The notes under the pieces: model-generated
The model's database searches: none
Told to the model about the DNA's origin: nothing
Seen by the model: only the letters and a program-made list of their open reading frames with translations
NCBI GenBank assembly: GCA_002862585.1
Contig: PKDP01000107.1
Span: forward strand, 1 to 17,882
Length of the DNA stretch: 17,882 nt
Source: Flavobacteriales bacterium
Lineage (GTDB): Bacteria; Bacteroidota; Bacteroidia; Flavobacteriales; UBA7312
Direction: 5' to 3'
In this document: positions 1 to 8,047 of the stretch, one piece after another
How positions within the stretch are numbered: the first letter of the stretch is position 1
Layout of the letters: each line of letters opens with the position of its first letter
Translations under genes and position numbers: made by a program

Positions 1-188
1 GCTTCGGTTGTGTATGGAACATTTTCTAAAACATAATCATTCGTACCCACAGAGTTAGGCGTGTAGTCGGCAGACAAGTCAACACTTTGAATTTCACATA
101 TTGTGATATCATCTCCTGCATCAATTTGAGAGTATGCAGATTCAATGTTTACTAAAATAATTGCTAACAGAAAAAATAGAATCTTCAT
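1..188 (-). CDS. Secreted protein, N-terminal fragment (probable T9SS cargo)
   Basis: Only the first 62 complete codons lie in the window; the gene continues past the left edge. Reading leftward from the ATG at 188, the protein begins with a clear Sec signal peptide (MKILFFLLAIILVNIESAYS, then Q), followed by mature sequence beginning IDAGDDITICEIQSVDLSA. This 'DAGDD.TIC...V.LSA' start is typical of Ig/PKD-like modules in large flavobacterial secreted or adhesin-like proteins, many of which end in a T9SS type B sorting domain; that assignment is inference because the C-terminus is not visible. A match to TAnnTTTG lies on the minus strand at 234-241. Function is unknown. Confidence 0.75.
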   Translation of the reverse strand, partial: MKILFFLLAIILVNIESAYSQIDAGDDITICEIQSVDLSADYTPNSVGTNDYVLENVPYTTE

Positions 189-233
189 TAAGAAAATTTT
201 AAGTCGGTTAAGTTTAAACAGCCCATAAAGTTA

Positions 234-241
234 CAAATATA
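234..241 (-). promoter_or_regulatory. -7 box of left-edge secreted-protein gene
   Basis: The minus strand reads TATATTTG, an exact match to the Bacteroidota -7 consensus TAnnTTTG, 45 nt before the ATG at 188. No TTG lies at the usual spacing of about 19-20 nt; the nearest are 12 and 28 nt away, so this is a partial promoter call. Confidence 0.45.
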
Positions 242-329
242 TTTTTAGATTTTCAATTGGCTTTGAACGCAATCTTACATTAAAAATATTTTTAGTGTTT
301 TAAAAATTAGAATTGTTGATTCAGAATGT

Positions 330-337
330 TAATTTTG
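330..337 (+). promoter_or_regulatory. -7 box of mdh promoter
   Basis: TAATTTTG matches TAnnTTTG exactly and lies 18 nt before the ATG at 356. It falls inside the longer open frame that begins at 326, so that upstream ATG would not be on the transcript. This decides the mdh start. The -33 element is weak (a TTG at 313-315, 14 nt spacer). Confidence 0.55.
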
Positions 338-355
338 CCCTTAAATTTAAGACAT

Positions 356-1279
356 ATGAAAATTACAGTTGTAGGCGCTGGGGCAGTAGGTGCAAGTTGT
401 GCAGAATATATTGCTATTAAAAACTTCGCTTCAGAAGTAGTGTTAGTTGACATTAAAGAAAACTTTGCAGAAGGTAAAGCCATGGATTTAATGCAAACAG
501 CTACTTTAAATGGTTTTGATACTAAAATCACGGGTAGTACTAACGATTATTCAAAAACAGCAAATAGTGACGTTGCTGTAATTACTAGTGGGATACCTAG
601 AAAGCCAGGTATGTCCAGAGAAGAATTGATAGGAATTAATGCTGGTATTGTAAAAACAGTTTCAGAGAATTTAATAAAACATTCGCCTAATGTAATTTTA
701 ATCATAGTAAGTAACCCTATGGATACTATGACTTATTTAGCACATCAAGTAACAGGTCTTCCTAAGAACAGAATCATTGGAATGGGTGGAGCATTGGATA
801 GTGCAAGGTTCAAATATAGACTTAGCGAAGCTTTAGAATGTTCTGCATTAGATATAGACGGTATGGTTATAGGAGGGCATAGCGACAAAGGAATGCTTCC
901 TTTAACTCGATTAGCAACAAGAAATAGTGTTAGAGTTTCTGAATTTATCACAGAAGAAAGATTACAAAAAGTTCTTGAAGACACTAAGGTTGGTGGAGCA
1001 ACATTAACATCGATGTTGGGTACTTCAGCTTGGTACGCTCCTGGGGCTGCTGTTTCTTCATTAGTTCATTCAATTGCTTGTGACCAATACAAGATGTTTC
1101 CATGTTCAGCAATGTTGAACGGAGAATATGGTTTGAACGATTTATGTATTGGCGTACCTGTAATATTAGGCAAGAACGGTATTGAAAGAATTGTAGAAAT
1201 AGACCTCAATGATGCTGAAAAAGAAAAGTTAAACGATTCAGCAGAAGGCGTTAGAGCTACAAATGCTTTACTTGACTAA
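356..1279 (+). CDS. mdh: Malate dehydrogenase (LDH-like type)
   Basis: NAD-dependent malate dehydrogenase, interconverting malate and oxaloacetate in the TCA cycle in the cytoplasm. The 307-residue protein begins with the Rossmann glycine motif GAGAVG (residues 7-12) and has an acidic residue, D32, at the end of the second strand, which favours NAD over NADP. Substrate arginines are visible at R82 and R88 in the mobile loop RKPGMSR, N120 is in VSNPMD, and the D148/R151 plus H175 (IGGHSD) set forms the catalytic relay. Arg in the loop position marks malate rather than lactate specificity. Length fits the Bacteroidota/Chlorobi LDH-like MDH group. I start at 356 because MKITVVGAGAVGAS is the conserved N-terminus and the predicted promoter box lies downstream of the alternative ATG at 326. 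It ends at a bidirectional terminator. Confidence 0.95.
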   Translation: MKITVVGAGAVGASCAEYIAIKNFASEVVLVDIKENFAEGKAMDLMQTATLNGFDTKITGSTNDYSKTANSDVAVITSGIPRKPGMSREELIGINAGIVKTVSENLIKHSPNVILIIVSNPMDTMTYLAHQVTGLPKNRIIGMGGALDSARFKYRLSEALECSALDIDGMVIGGHSDKGMLPLTRLATRNSVRVSEFITEERLQKVLEDTKVGGATLTSMLGTSAWYAPGAAVSSLVHSIACDQYKMFPCSAMLNGEYGLNDLCIGVPVILGKNGIERIVEIDLNDAEKEKLNDSAEGVRATNALLD

Positions 1280-1307
1280 AAAAATAAATAATTTGAGTGA
1301 TTATTTT

Positions 1308-1335
1308 AAAATGGAGAGCGAACTCTCCATTTTTT
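1308..1335. terminator. Bidirectional terminator, mdh / FG-GAP protein
   Basis: A perfect 11-bp stem (AAAATGGAGAG, 1308-1318, with CTCTCCATTTT, 1323-1333) closes a CGAA tetraloop. It has T-runs on the plus strand and A-runs (T on the minus strand) on the other side, so it can stop both convergent genes. It abuts the stop codon of the minus-strand gene at 1334-1336. Confidence 0.9.
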
Positions 1336-3529
1336 ATTGGACAATTATTTTTTTCCAAATCATTTTTGAGTTGTTTAGTGTTTTAAATGAGATAAAATAA
1401 TAGGCTGGCTGAAGATGACTAATATCAATTTGAGAATTGTTACTTACTTTTTTATTAATGAGTAGCTGGCCATGTATGGAGTAGATTTTTGCAATAGCAT
1501 CTTCTTCAGACTTAATATTTATTATATCATCAGAAGGGTTAGGATAGATGTCAATTACATTAGATAAATCATATGTTGTATTAGAACTTACAGTACTGTC
1601 ATTGATGTAATAAAACAGTCCTCCAGATTGCATTCCGAAAAACATATCTCTTCTGCCATCACCAGTAAAGTCCTCATACAAGCAGGCAACATTTTTGCCT
1701 ACTTGAGTATTTTGGAAATTATCACTAAGCAGATTAAAAGTACCTGATAAATTTCCAGAAATATTATCGTAATGGTAAATCTGTCCGCTTTCACTACCAA
1801 TTAACATTTGAATTTCTCCATCCTCCGAAAAGACAAAAGGGATACTAAAGCCATAAAGACTTTCATCATTATTAACAGAAATATCACCAAAATCTTCTTC
1901 GAGATTATTAAAAACAGGATTAGTTACGGTACCATTATTTTGAGCATAAGCAATACTGCCGTCAACTCTACCAATTATCAAGTCTAAAAGACTGTCATCA
2001 TTCATGTCAAATAAAAAAGGAGCAGAATGTTGACCAATATCAATTGAAAAGAAATTGACGTTTTCAAGTTCAAACTGGGCGTCACTTCCTACTGCTGCGG
2101 TATTTTTGAAATAATGAATTTTACCATTTCCACAACCAACAATTAAATCAACATCGCCATCATTATCTAAGTCTCCAAATGTTGGAGTAAGTCCAGCTAC
2201 AGAAGTTACCAAGCTGGTGTCTAAGTTTATTGATGATAAGTTTCCGAAATCTCTATCAATTAATTCAAAGTTTGGTTCTGTTTCACTACCTATATTTCTT
2301 AGCAATGCTAGTTGAGATGATGGATTATTTCCAGTGTGGTAGCCGTAATTTCCTATAATTAAATCCTTCAAACCATCATTATTATAATCTATCATTGAAG
2401 GATAAGCAGCCGTTCCAAAATCTAGTATAAGCTCTTGTAAAAAATTGGTTTTTTCAAACTCAAAAACGGGAGCGTTGTCCGTTCCAGAGTTTAAGAATAG
2501 GTAAATACTTTCAAAATCTTCAGCATTATTATTTGTGTTAGGGCTAACGACTAAGTCTCTAATACCGTCATTATTAACATCTAGATGAAACGCCGCTGGA
2601 AAGGATTCAATTTCAGCACTTACATTACTGCCGTTTCCAATGGGGAAGTCTTGATTTACAGAAGTCATTAAAGCATCTTCAGAGTCACCAGTATTTATCA
2701 ATAGGTTGAGATTGTTAAACGAAACGTCACCAAGGATGATGTCCATATCGTTATCACCATCAATATCTAAGGTAAGGGTAGAGGAGCCACTATGTCCGCC
2801 TGATGAACGGCTTTCAATTATTGGCTGATCTATTGTGGTTTGGCTTTGGCAACTATTAAAGTCGTATTCGTTTAATCCTTCAAAAAACTTTCCCCAACAG
2901 TCGGTTTTGAGTTCAAAAATTAGGCTGTCGCAATTGCCATAAAGCTCCTGACTTTGGTTTTGGTGATACTCAACATAACCACCACTTTGTTTAAATGTCA
3001 ATACATCTATATCACCATCAAAATCTACATCTACAAATGAAGGGATGTCAACTTCGGAAATAATAATTGCACTTTGTATTGGACCTAAGTCGCTGATTAA
3101 AGCATCTGTTTCAACTTCAAAACTCAGTGAGTTATTATCAGATGTGTTTTTGTATGCTCTAACATAACTGTCGTTATATGTGAAAATATCTTCTTTACCA
3201 TCACAGTTGAAGTCGAGAAGTAAAGCCCATTTTTCAAGCTTAGGGAATGAGCTGCTATATTCTTTAGAATAGGTATAGTTTAAATCTGAACCATTTGAGT
3301 TTTTAATAAAAGCAAGAGTCCTATCTCCAATTCGTTCAAAAACAAAAACATCATTTATACCATCGTTATTGAAGTCGATATTAGAAAGTTGAGACGAGCT
3401 GAGACCTCCTGTAAAGGGGTTTTGAATAATTGCACCATTTTCTAAAATTGATAATTCAGCCCTTTTAAGATGTTGTGAAAAGGAAGAAAGACTAATGAAA
3501 GTCAAATAAAAAATCAGCATTTTTTTCAT
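1334..3529 (-). CDS. Secreted FG-GAP/VCBS-repeat protein with T9SS type A sorting domain
   Basis: A 731-residue exported protein of unknown ligand. Residues 1-19 are a signal peptide (MKKMLIFYLTFISLSSFSQ). The body carries about nine FG-GAP/VCBS-type calcium-loop repeats with the pattern DxxxDGxxD, for example near residues 52, 106, 168, 255, 317, 381, 453, 508 and 620; the one at 508 (DMNDDSLLD) has lost its glycine and another at about 567 is degenerate. Such repeats build beta-propellers that bind calcium and often mediate adhesion. Residues about 658-731 (IDIYPNPSDDIINI..., ending KKIIVQ) form a T9SS type A C-terminal sorting domain, so the protein should cross the outer membrane by the type IX system and be anchored or released. 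It stands alone, convergent with mdh and divergent from secDF. What it binds cannot be told from sequence. Confidence 0.9.
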   Translation of the reverse strand: MKKMLIFYLTFISLSSFSQHLKRAELSILENGAIIQNPFTGGLSSSQLSNIDFNNDGINDVFVFERIGDRTLAFIKNSNGSDLNYTYSKEYSSSFPKLEKWALLLDFNCDGKEDIFTYNDSYVRAYKNTSDNNSLSFEVETDALISDLGPIQSAIIISEVDIPSFVDVDFDGDIDVLTFKQSGGYVEYHQNQSQELYGNCDSLIFELKTDCWGKFFEGLNEYDFNSCQSQTTIDQPIIESRSSGGHSGSSTLTLDIDGDNDMDIILGDVSFNNLNLLINTGDSEDALMTSVNQDFPIGNGSNVSAEIESFPAAFHLDVNNDGIRDLVVSPNTNNNAEDFESIYLFLNSGTDNAPVFEFEKTNFLQELILDFGTAAYPSMIDYNNDGLKDLIIGNYGYHTGNNPSSQLALLRNIGSETEPNFELIDRDFGNLSSINLDTSLVTSVAGLTPTFGDLDNDGDVDLIVGCGNGKIHYFKNTAAVGSDAQFELENVNFFSIDIGQHSAPFLFDMNDDSLLDLIIGRVDGSIAYAQNNGTVTNPVFNNLEEDFGDISVNNDESLYGFSIPFVFSEDGEIQMLIGSESGQIYHYDNISGNLSGTFNLLSDNFQNTQVGKNVACLYEDFTGDGRRDMFFGMQSGGLFYYINDSTVSSNTTYDLSNVIDIYPNPSDDIINIKSEEDAIAKIYSIHGQLLINKKVSNNSQIDISHLQPAYYFISFKTLNNSKMIWKKIIVQ

Positions 3530-3536
3530 ACTAGCA

Positions 3537-3544
3537 CAAATTTA
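3537..3544 (-). promoter_or_regulatory. -7 box upstream of FG-GAP protein
   Basis: The minus strand reads TAAATTTG, an exact TAnnTTTG match ending only 7 nt before the ATG at 3529. Transcription from it would leave almost no leader. No TTG is visible at normal spacing upstream, so the call is tentative. Confidence 0.4.
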
Positions 3545-3605
3545 CGACATATAATATATATATAGTAGTCTTTGGCTTCACAATTCAGCTATTATTCCTT
3601 ATTGT

Positions 3606-3635
3606 TTTTTCAATTGCTATTTCAAAATTGAAAAA
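3606..3635. promoter_or_regulatory. Inverted repeat over the secDF promoter
   Basis: Perfect 10-bp arms TTTTTCAATT (3606-3615) and AATTGAAAAA (3626-3635) are separated by 10 nt. The repeat covers the -33 TTG (3614-3616) and ends one base before the -7 box (3637-3644). It is placed where an operator would be, but the region is AT-rich and it could be chance. Confidence 0.4.
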
Positions 3636-3644
3636 CTATATTTG
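3614..3644 (+). promoter_or_regulatory. secDF promoter
   Basis: TTG at 3614-3616, a 20-nt spacer, then TATATTTG at 3637-3644: a full match to the Bacteroidota sigma-A consensus. The box ends 23 nt before the secDF ATG. Confidence 0.7.
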
Positions 3645-3667
3645 CCCGTTCTAAACTAATCACAATT

Positions 3668-6637
3668 ATGCAAAATAAAAGTTTTGTTTCTCTGTTTGCA
3701 ATTGTATTTGCAATTGTATGTTTATATCAATTATCGTTTACATCTATTGTAAAAGGAATTGAAGAAGATGCAGTTGAGTACTCCAACGGAGATGAAATTA
3801 AAGAAAAAAGATACCTTGACTCTATAGCTACTGAGCCTGTATATAATATTGGTCTTAAGAACTACACTTATAACGAGTGTAAAATTAGAGAAATCAATCT
3901 TGGTCTTGACCTTAAAGGTGGAATGAACGTTACATTAGAAGTGTCTGTCGTTGACGTTATTCGTGCGATGTCAAACTACAACTCAGATGAAACATTTAAC
4001 TCTGCTATAAAACTTGCTCAAGAAAAACAAAGAGACAGTCAAGATAATTTCGTTACCCTATTTGGGCAATCATTTTCTGAAGTAAACCCTGATGGAAAGT
4101 TAGCATCTATATTTTACACTCCAGAATTAAAAGATAAAATCAATTCCAACTCAACTAATGAAGAAGTTTTAGGGGTTATTGGACTAGAGGTTGAAGACGC
4201 TATCAGTCGTTCATTTAACATACTCCGTTCAAGAATTGACAGGTTCGGTGTAACACAACCAAACATTCAACGATTAGAAGGTTCAGGAAGAATCTTAGTT
4301 GAATTACCTGGTGTTAAAGACCCTGAAAGAGTTAGGAAATTATTACAAGGAACAGCTCAGTTAGAGTTTTGGGAAACCTATGAAAATACTGAAGTTATAG
4401 GTCTTATTGACCAAATAAATACATTTCTAAAGTCAACTGTTGAAGAAGTAGAAGAAGTTGCTACTGAAAACACAGAGTTGACTGAAGAAGCTGATGATAG
4501 CTCTGAGGACATGATTTCAGATTTGTCTATTGATGAGTTAAGTGAAGGTTCTGAAGTGACTTCGGATAGTACAGCACTTTCTGCTGAGCAGTTTTCAAGA
4601 GAAAATCCACTTTACGCAGTATTATATCCAAATATCAGTCAAACAAATCAGCCAAATGGTGGGCCAGTTTGTGGTATTTCAGATATTAAAGATACTGCGA
4701 AAGTAAATGAGTTCTTAAGAATGGATGAGGTTAAGGATATCTTACCTCGTGACATTAAGTTTTCTTGGACAGTAAAGCCATATGATCCAGAAGGAAAATT
4801 TGTTCAATTAGTAGCTCTAAGAGTTACCTCAAGAGATGGCAATGCAGCTATGGAAGGTGATGTTGTTACAGATGCAAGAACAGATTTCGGTCAATTTAAT
4901 GGTGTGCCAGAAGTATCCATGACAATGAGTGCTGAAGGCTCAAGACAATGGAAAAGATTAACTGCGGATAATATTGGTAAAAGTATAGCTATTGTGCTTG
5001 ACGATTATGTGTATTCTTTCCCAACAGTTCAGGCTGAAATTTCAGGAGGAAGATCTCAGATTACAGGTAACTTCACTATAAATGAAGCGAATGACTTATC
5101 TAATATTTTAAAGTCAGGTAAATTACCAGCTCCTGCTAGAATTATTGAAGAAGCAATCGTTGGGCCTTCTCTAGGTAAAGAAGCTATTGACTCAGGACTT
5201 AAATCCTTTATTATAGCATTGGCATTAGTGTTAGTTTACATGATGTTTTACTACAGTTTTGCTGGATTAGTTTCTAATATTGCTCTACTAGCAAACTTGT
5301 TTTTTGTGTTTGGCGTATTGTCATCAATTGGTGCTGTTTTAACACTACCAGGAATTGCGGGTATAGTTCTAACGATTGGTATGTCCGTTGATGCAAACGT
5401 TCTTATTTACGAAAGAATTAGAGAAGAGTTATTAAACGGTAAAGGGCTTAAGTTAGCTGTTGCCGATGGTTACAAAAATGCTTATAGTTCTATTATTGAT
5501 GCAAACGTAACAACCTTACTAACAGGTATAGTGTTATATGTATTTGGTTCTGGACCAATTAAGGGCTTTGCAACAACTTTAGTAATTGGTATTTTAACCT
5601 CACTGTTCTCAGCGATATTCATTACAAGACTAGTATTCTACTGGAGACTTAGTAAGAAAGAGTCAGTGTCATTTGATAATAAAATTACCAGAGGTGCATT
5701 CAAAAATACAGCTATCGATTTTATTGGAAAAAGAAAAGTCTTTTACACGATATCATCAATACTTATTCTTATTGGAATCGGTTCGCTTGTAACTAAAAAG
5801 TTAAACTATGGTGTTGATTTTAAGGGAGGTAGAACATTTGTTGTAAGATTTGATGCTGCAGCAATTGAAAATGAAGAGTTAAGAAGTTCTTTAGCGAATT
5901 ATTTTGTTAATGAAGACGGATTAAAAATGTTCCCAGAAGTGAAAACATTTGGTGACGAAAATCAAGTTAAAATTACGACTAAATACTTAATAGAAAGTAC
6001 AGAATTAACTGCTGATGACTTAGTATTAACTCAGTTGGATGCCGGATTAGCACAGTTTGGTTCTTATGAAGTGATGAGTTCACAAAAAGTTGGTCCAACT
6101 ATCGCTGATGATATTAAAGTGTCGGCATTATGGTCAATCATCTTTTCTTTATTCATTATATTCTTATACATCTTACTAAGATTTAGAAAATGGCAATTTA
6201 GTTTGGGTGCTGTTGCAGCCGTATTCCATGATGTATTGATTGTATTGTCAATATTTTCTATTTTTTATGGAATATTACCATTCTCACTTGAAATTGATCA
6301 AGCATTTATCGCTGCTCTTTTAACAATTATTGGTTATTCTCTTAACGATACAGTGGTTGTATTCGACCGTATTCGTGAGCATATGGCACTTTACAAGAAG
6401 AAAGAGTTTAATTCTCTTGTGAACAACGCACTTAACAGTACGTTAAGTAGAACAGTTAACACATCATTAACTACATTCTTTGTTCTATTGGTTATCTTCC
6501 TGTTTGGTGGAGAAGTAATTAGAGGATTTATGTTTGCCCTAATGGTAGGTGTTGTAGTAGGAACATATTCCTCGCTATTTGTTGCATCACCAATTATGCT
6601 AGATACAATAAAGAAATCTATTGCTGAAAAGAAATAG
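3668..6637 (+). CDS. secDF: Protein translocase subunit SecDF (fused SecD-SecF)
   Basis: Inner-membrane fusion of SecD and SecF, the proton-driven factor that pulls preproteins out of SecYEG on the periplasmic side. At 989 residues it has the usual Bacteroidota fused length. SecD half: first TM about 8-25; LGLDLKGG (78-85); P1-domain motif SRSFNILRSRIDRFG (180-194); YSFPTVQAEISGGRSQI (449-465); TM bundle from about 511 to 657 with SVDANVLIYERIR (573-585). SecF half: TM about 691-708; LNYGVDFKGG (712-721); SQKVGPTIADDI; IGYSLNDTVVVFDRIRE (888-904). D575, D894 and R928 (SLSRTVNTSLT) sit where the proton-path residues of Thermus SecDF lie. A strongly acidic Glu/Asp/Ser-rich insert spans about 257-306 in the periplasmic domain. 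The first helix carries an exact 12-bp tandem repeat. It is the first gene after its own promoter; a terminator follows. Confidence 0.97.
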   Translation: MQNKSFVSLFAIVFAIVCLYQLSFTSIVKGIEEDAVEYSNGDEIKEKRYLDSIATEPVYNIGLKNYTYNECKIREINLGLDLKGGMNVTLEVSVVDVIRAMSNYNSDETFNSAIKLAQEKQRDSQDNFVTLFGQSFSEVNPDGKLASIFYTPELKDKINSNSTNEEVLGVIGLEVEDAISRSFNILRSRIDRFGVTQPNIQRLEGSGRILVELPGVKDPERVRKLLQGTAQLEFWETYENTEVIGLIDQINTFLKSTVEEVEEVATENTELTEEADDSSEDMISDLSIDELSEGSEVTSDSTALSAEQFSRENPLYAVLYPNISQTNQPNGGPVCGISDIKDTAKVNEFLRMDEVKDILPRDIKFSWTVKPYDPEGKFVQLVALRVTSRDGNAAMEGDVVTDARTDFGQFNGVPEVSMTMSAEGSRQWKRLTADNIGKSIAIVLDDYVYSFPTVQAEISGGRSQITGNFTINEANDLSNILKSGKLPAPARIIEEAIVGPSLGKEAIDSGLKSFIIALALVLVYMMFYYSFAGLVSNIALLANLFFVFGVLSSIGAVLTLPGIAGIVLTIGMSVDANVLIYERIREELLNGKGLKLAVADGYKNAYSSIIDANVTTLLTGIVLYVFGSGPIKGFATTLVIGILTSLFSAIFITRLVFYWRLSKKESVSFDNKITRGAFKNTAIDFIGKRKVFYTISSILILIGIGSLVTKKLNYGVDFKGGRTFVVRFDAAAIENEELRSSLANYFVNEDGLKMFPEVKTFGDENQVKITTKYLIESTELTADDLVLTQLDAGLAQFGSYEVMSSQKVGPTIADDIKVSALWSIIFSLFIIFLYILLRFRKWQFSLGAVAAVFHDVLIVLSIFSIFYGILPFSLEIDQAFIAALLTIIGYSLNDTVVVFDRIREHMALYKKKEFNSLVNNALNSTLSRTVNTSLTTFFVLLVIFLFGGEVIRGFMFALMVGVVVGTYSSLFVASPIMLDTIKKSIAEKK
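3695..3718 (+). repeat. Exact 12-bp in-frame tandem duplication
   Basis: TTTGCAATTGTA occurs twice without a gap, encoding Phe-Ala-Ile-Val twice (residues 10-17) in the first transmembrane helix of SecDF. The copies are identical at nucleotide level, implying a recent slippage or strong constraint. Confidence 0.9.
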
Positions 6638-6661
6638 ATTTCCTAACCATATTATAAATTT

Positions 6662-6686
6662 AAATGCCTCTTTTTGAGGCATTTTT
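6662..6686 (+). terminator. secDF terminator
   Basis: A 9-bp stem, AAATGCCTC (6662-6670) with GAGGCATTT (6676-6684), around a TTTTT loop, followed by further T residues. It lies 24 nt after the secDF stop. Confidence 0.88.
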
Positions 6687-6706
6687 ATTATGAACCCTTA
6701 ACTTTG
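6673..6706 (+). promoter_or_regulatory. Candidate tatA promoter
   Basis: TAACTTTG at 6699-6706 matches TAnnTTTG exactly and ends 29 nt before the tatA ATG. A TTTG at 6673-6676 with a 22-nt spacer could be the -33 element; it lies in the loop and first stem base of the secDF terminator. The -7 box is convincing, the -33 less so. Confidence 0.5.
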
Positions 6707-6735
6707 TAGGAGAATTATTCAAACTCAAATCGATT

Positions 6736-6960
6736 ATGTTGAATGTGATTTTATTTATTGGAGGGCCTGAGATAGTTATAATAATGCTTGTAGTAGTAAT
6801 GTTATTTGGTTCAAAGAAGATTCCTGAGCTTGCTCGTGGGTTAGGTAAAGGGCTTAGAGAACTAAAAGATGCTTCTGATGATATAAAGCGAGAAATCCGT
6901 TCAACAGCAACTTCTGTAAAAGAAGAGGTTCAGAAAGTAGAAAAAGACTTAAAAAAATAG
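6736..6960 (+). CDS. tatA: Sec-independent translocase protein TatA
   Basis: Small inner-membrane component of the twin-arginine pathway, which exports folded proteins after recruitment by TatC. The 74-residue protein has the full TatA signature: a single N-terminal TM (about 8-24) preceded by GGPE with the polar residue E12, the hinge FGSKKIPELARGLGKGLREL (24-43), an amphipathic helix, and a charged Glu/Lys-rich tail. It is closer to TatA/E than TatB in length. tatC is not in the window. It has its own -7 box after the secDF terminator, so it is probably transcribed independently, and it converges on glnA. Confidence 0.95.
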   Translation: MLNVILFIGGPEIVIIMLVVVMLFGSKKIPELARGLGKGLRELKDASDDIKREIRSTATSVKEEVQKVEKDLKK

Positions 6961-6963
6961 ATT

Positions 6964-6996
6964 AAAAAAACCCAACATCAATGATGCCGGTTTTAA
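6964..6996. terminator. Convergent terminator, tatA / glnA
   Basis: Two-part stem: AAAACC (6967-6972) with GGTTTT (6989-6994), and CATC (6976-6979) with GATG (6983-6986), with a small internal loop between. A run of seven A's at 6964-6970 gives a T-run on the minus strand, so it works best for glnA; the plus side has a weaker TTTTAATTTT tract. Confidence 0.6.
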
Positions 6997-7013
6997 TTTT
7001 AATCAATTAAATT

Positions 7014-8021
7014 TTAGATTGCTCCTCTAACAGTCTTAACAATTCTTGCTGCAATTTTATAAGGATCACCGTTAGATGCAGGACGTCTGTCCTCTAGCCA
7101 ACCTTTCCATCCATTTTCAACTGTCATAATAGGAATTCTAATAGAAGCGCCTCTATCAGAAACACCATAACTGAAGACGTTAATTGAAGCTGTTTCATGA
7201 AGGCCTGTTAAACGTTGGTCGTTGTGCGCACCATAAACGTTAATGTGTTCATCAGTAACTGGTCTGAAAGCTTCACAAATTTTTTCATATACCTCTTGTG
7301 AACCACATGTTCTTAAAGTAGTATTTGAGAAGTTAGCGTGCATACCCGAGCCGTTCCAGTCACCTTTGACAGGTTTTGGGTGATACTCAATGTAATAACC
7401 GTAACTTTCAGTAAGTCTATCTAAAAGATATCTAGCGATCCATATTTCATCACCAGCTTTTTTAGCACCTTTTGCAAAAAGTTGGAATTCCCATTGACCA
7501 CTAGCAACCTCTTGGTTAATGCCTTCGAAGTTCAATCCAGCTTCAATACACAAATCAGCATGTTCTTCTACAAATTCCCTTCCATGAGTGTTTCTTCCCC
7601 CGACAGAACAATAATATAATCCTTGTGGACCAGGATATCCGCCTAATGGGAAGCCTAAAGGAAGTTGAGTGTTTTTGTCCATGATAAAGTATTCTTGCTC
7701 GAAACCAAACCAAAAATCATTATCATCGTCGTCTATAGTAGCTCTTCCGTTTGATTCGTGAGCAGTCCCATCAGCATTTAATACCTCAGTCATAACTAAG
7801 TAACCGTTAATTCTGCTTGGATCTGGATAAATTGCGACAGGCTTTAACAGACAGTCTGATGACCCGCCAGATGCTTGTTGAGTGGAACTACCATCAAAAG
7901 ACCAAGTAGGACAATCTTCTAATTTACCACTGAAGTCGTTTAAAACTTTAGTCTTACTTCTCATGTTTTGTGTTGGTACATGACCATCTAGCCAAATGTA
8001 CTCAAGTTTGCTTTTTTTCAT
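7014..8021 (-). CDS. Glutamine synthetase, type II (eukaryote-like)
   Basis: ATP-dependent synthesis of glutamine from glutamate and ammonia, the entry point of nitrogen assimilation. At 335 residues it is far shorter than GSI (about 450) or GSIII (about 700) and matches GSII, the class common in eukaryotes and also found in some Bacteroidota. Visible motifs: beta-grasp start LEYIWLDG (6-13), WSFDGSST (40-47), metal-binding FGFEQEYF (105-112) with E108/E110, QEVASGQWEFQ (170-180) with E171/E178, ATP-loop NGSGMHANFS (223-232) with H228, GASIRIP (291-297), and DRRPASNGDPY (311-321). GSII enzymes lack the adenylylation tyrosine loop of GSI, so control is probably transcriptional or by feedback. 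It has its own promoter with a perfect palindrome at the predicted transcription start. The symbol is left blank because naming of GSII genes varies (glnA/glnII). Confidence 0.95.
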   Translation of the reverse strand: MKKSKLEYIWLDGHVPTQNMRSKTKVLNDFSGKLEDCPTWSFDGSSTQQASGGSSDCLLKPVAIYPDPSRINGYLVMTEVLNADGTAHESNGRATIDDDDNDFWFGFEQEYFIMDKNTQLPLGFPLGGYPGPQGLYYCSVGGRNTHGREFVEEHADLCIEAGLNFEGINQEVASGQWEFQLFAKGAKKAGDEIWIARYLLDRLTESYGYYIEYHPKPVKGDWNGSGMHANFSNTTLRTCGSQEVYEKICEAFRPVTDEHINVYGAHNDQRLTGLHETASINVFSYGVSDRGASIRIPIMTVENGWKGWLEDRRPASNGDPYKIAARIVKTVRGAI

Positions 8022-8047
8022 TTTATTTTGGATGCTAATTTTTTTAA

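Noticed and set aside
281..306. TAAAAATATTTTTA palindrome and nearby T/A arms upstream of mdh
   Set aside because: Low-complexity A/T sequence; such dyads are expected by chance at this composition and it is not aligned with a promoter element.
326..355. Upstream ATG adding ten residues to mdh
   Set aside because: The -7 box at 330-337 lies after this ATG, and MDH homologues begin at the MKITVVGAG start.
1334..3529. FG-GAP protein considered as an integrin-like or toxin (Tc/ABC) component
   Set aside because: FG-GAP/VCBS repeats are shared, but there is no Rhs, toxin or partner gene, and the C-terminal T9SS sorting domain explains it as a secreted protein.
3549..3565. AT dinucleotide run between the FG-GAP gene and secDF
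   Set aside because: A short, imperfect AT tract in an AT-rich intergenic region; no repeat unit or functional context.
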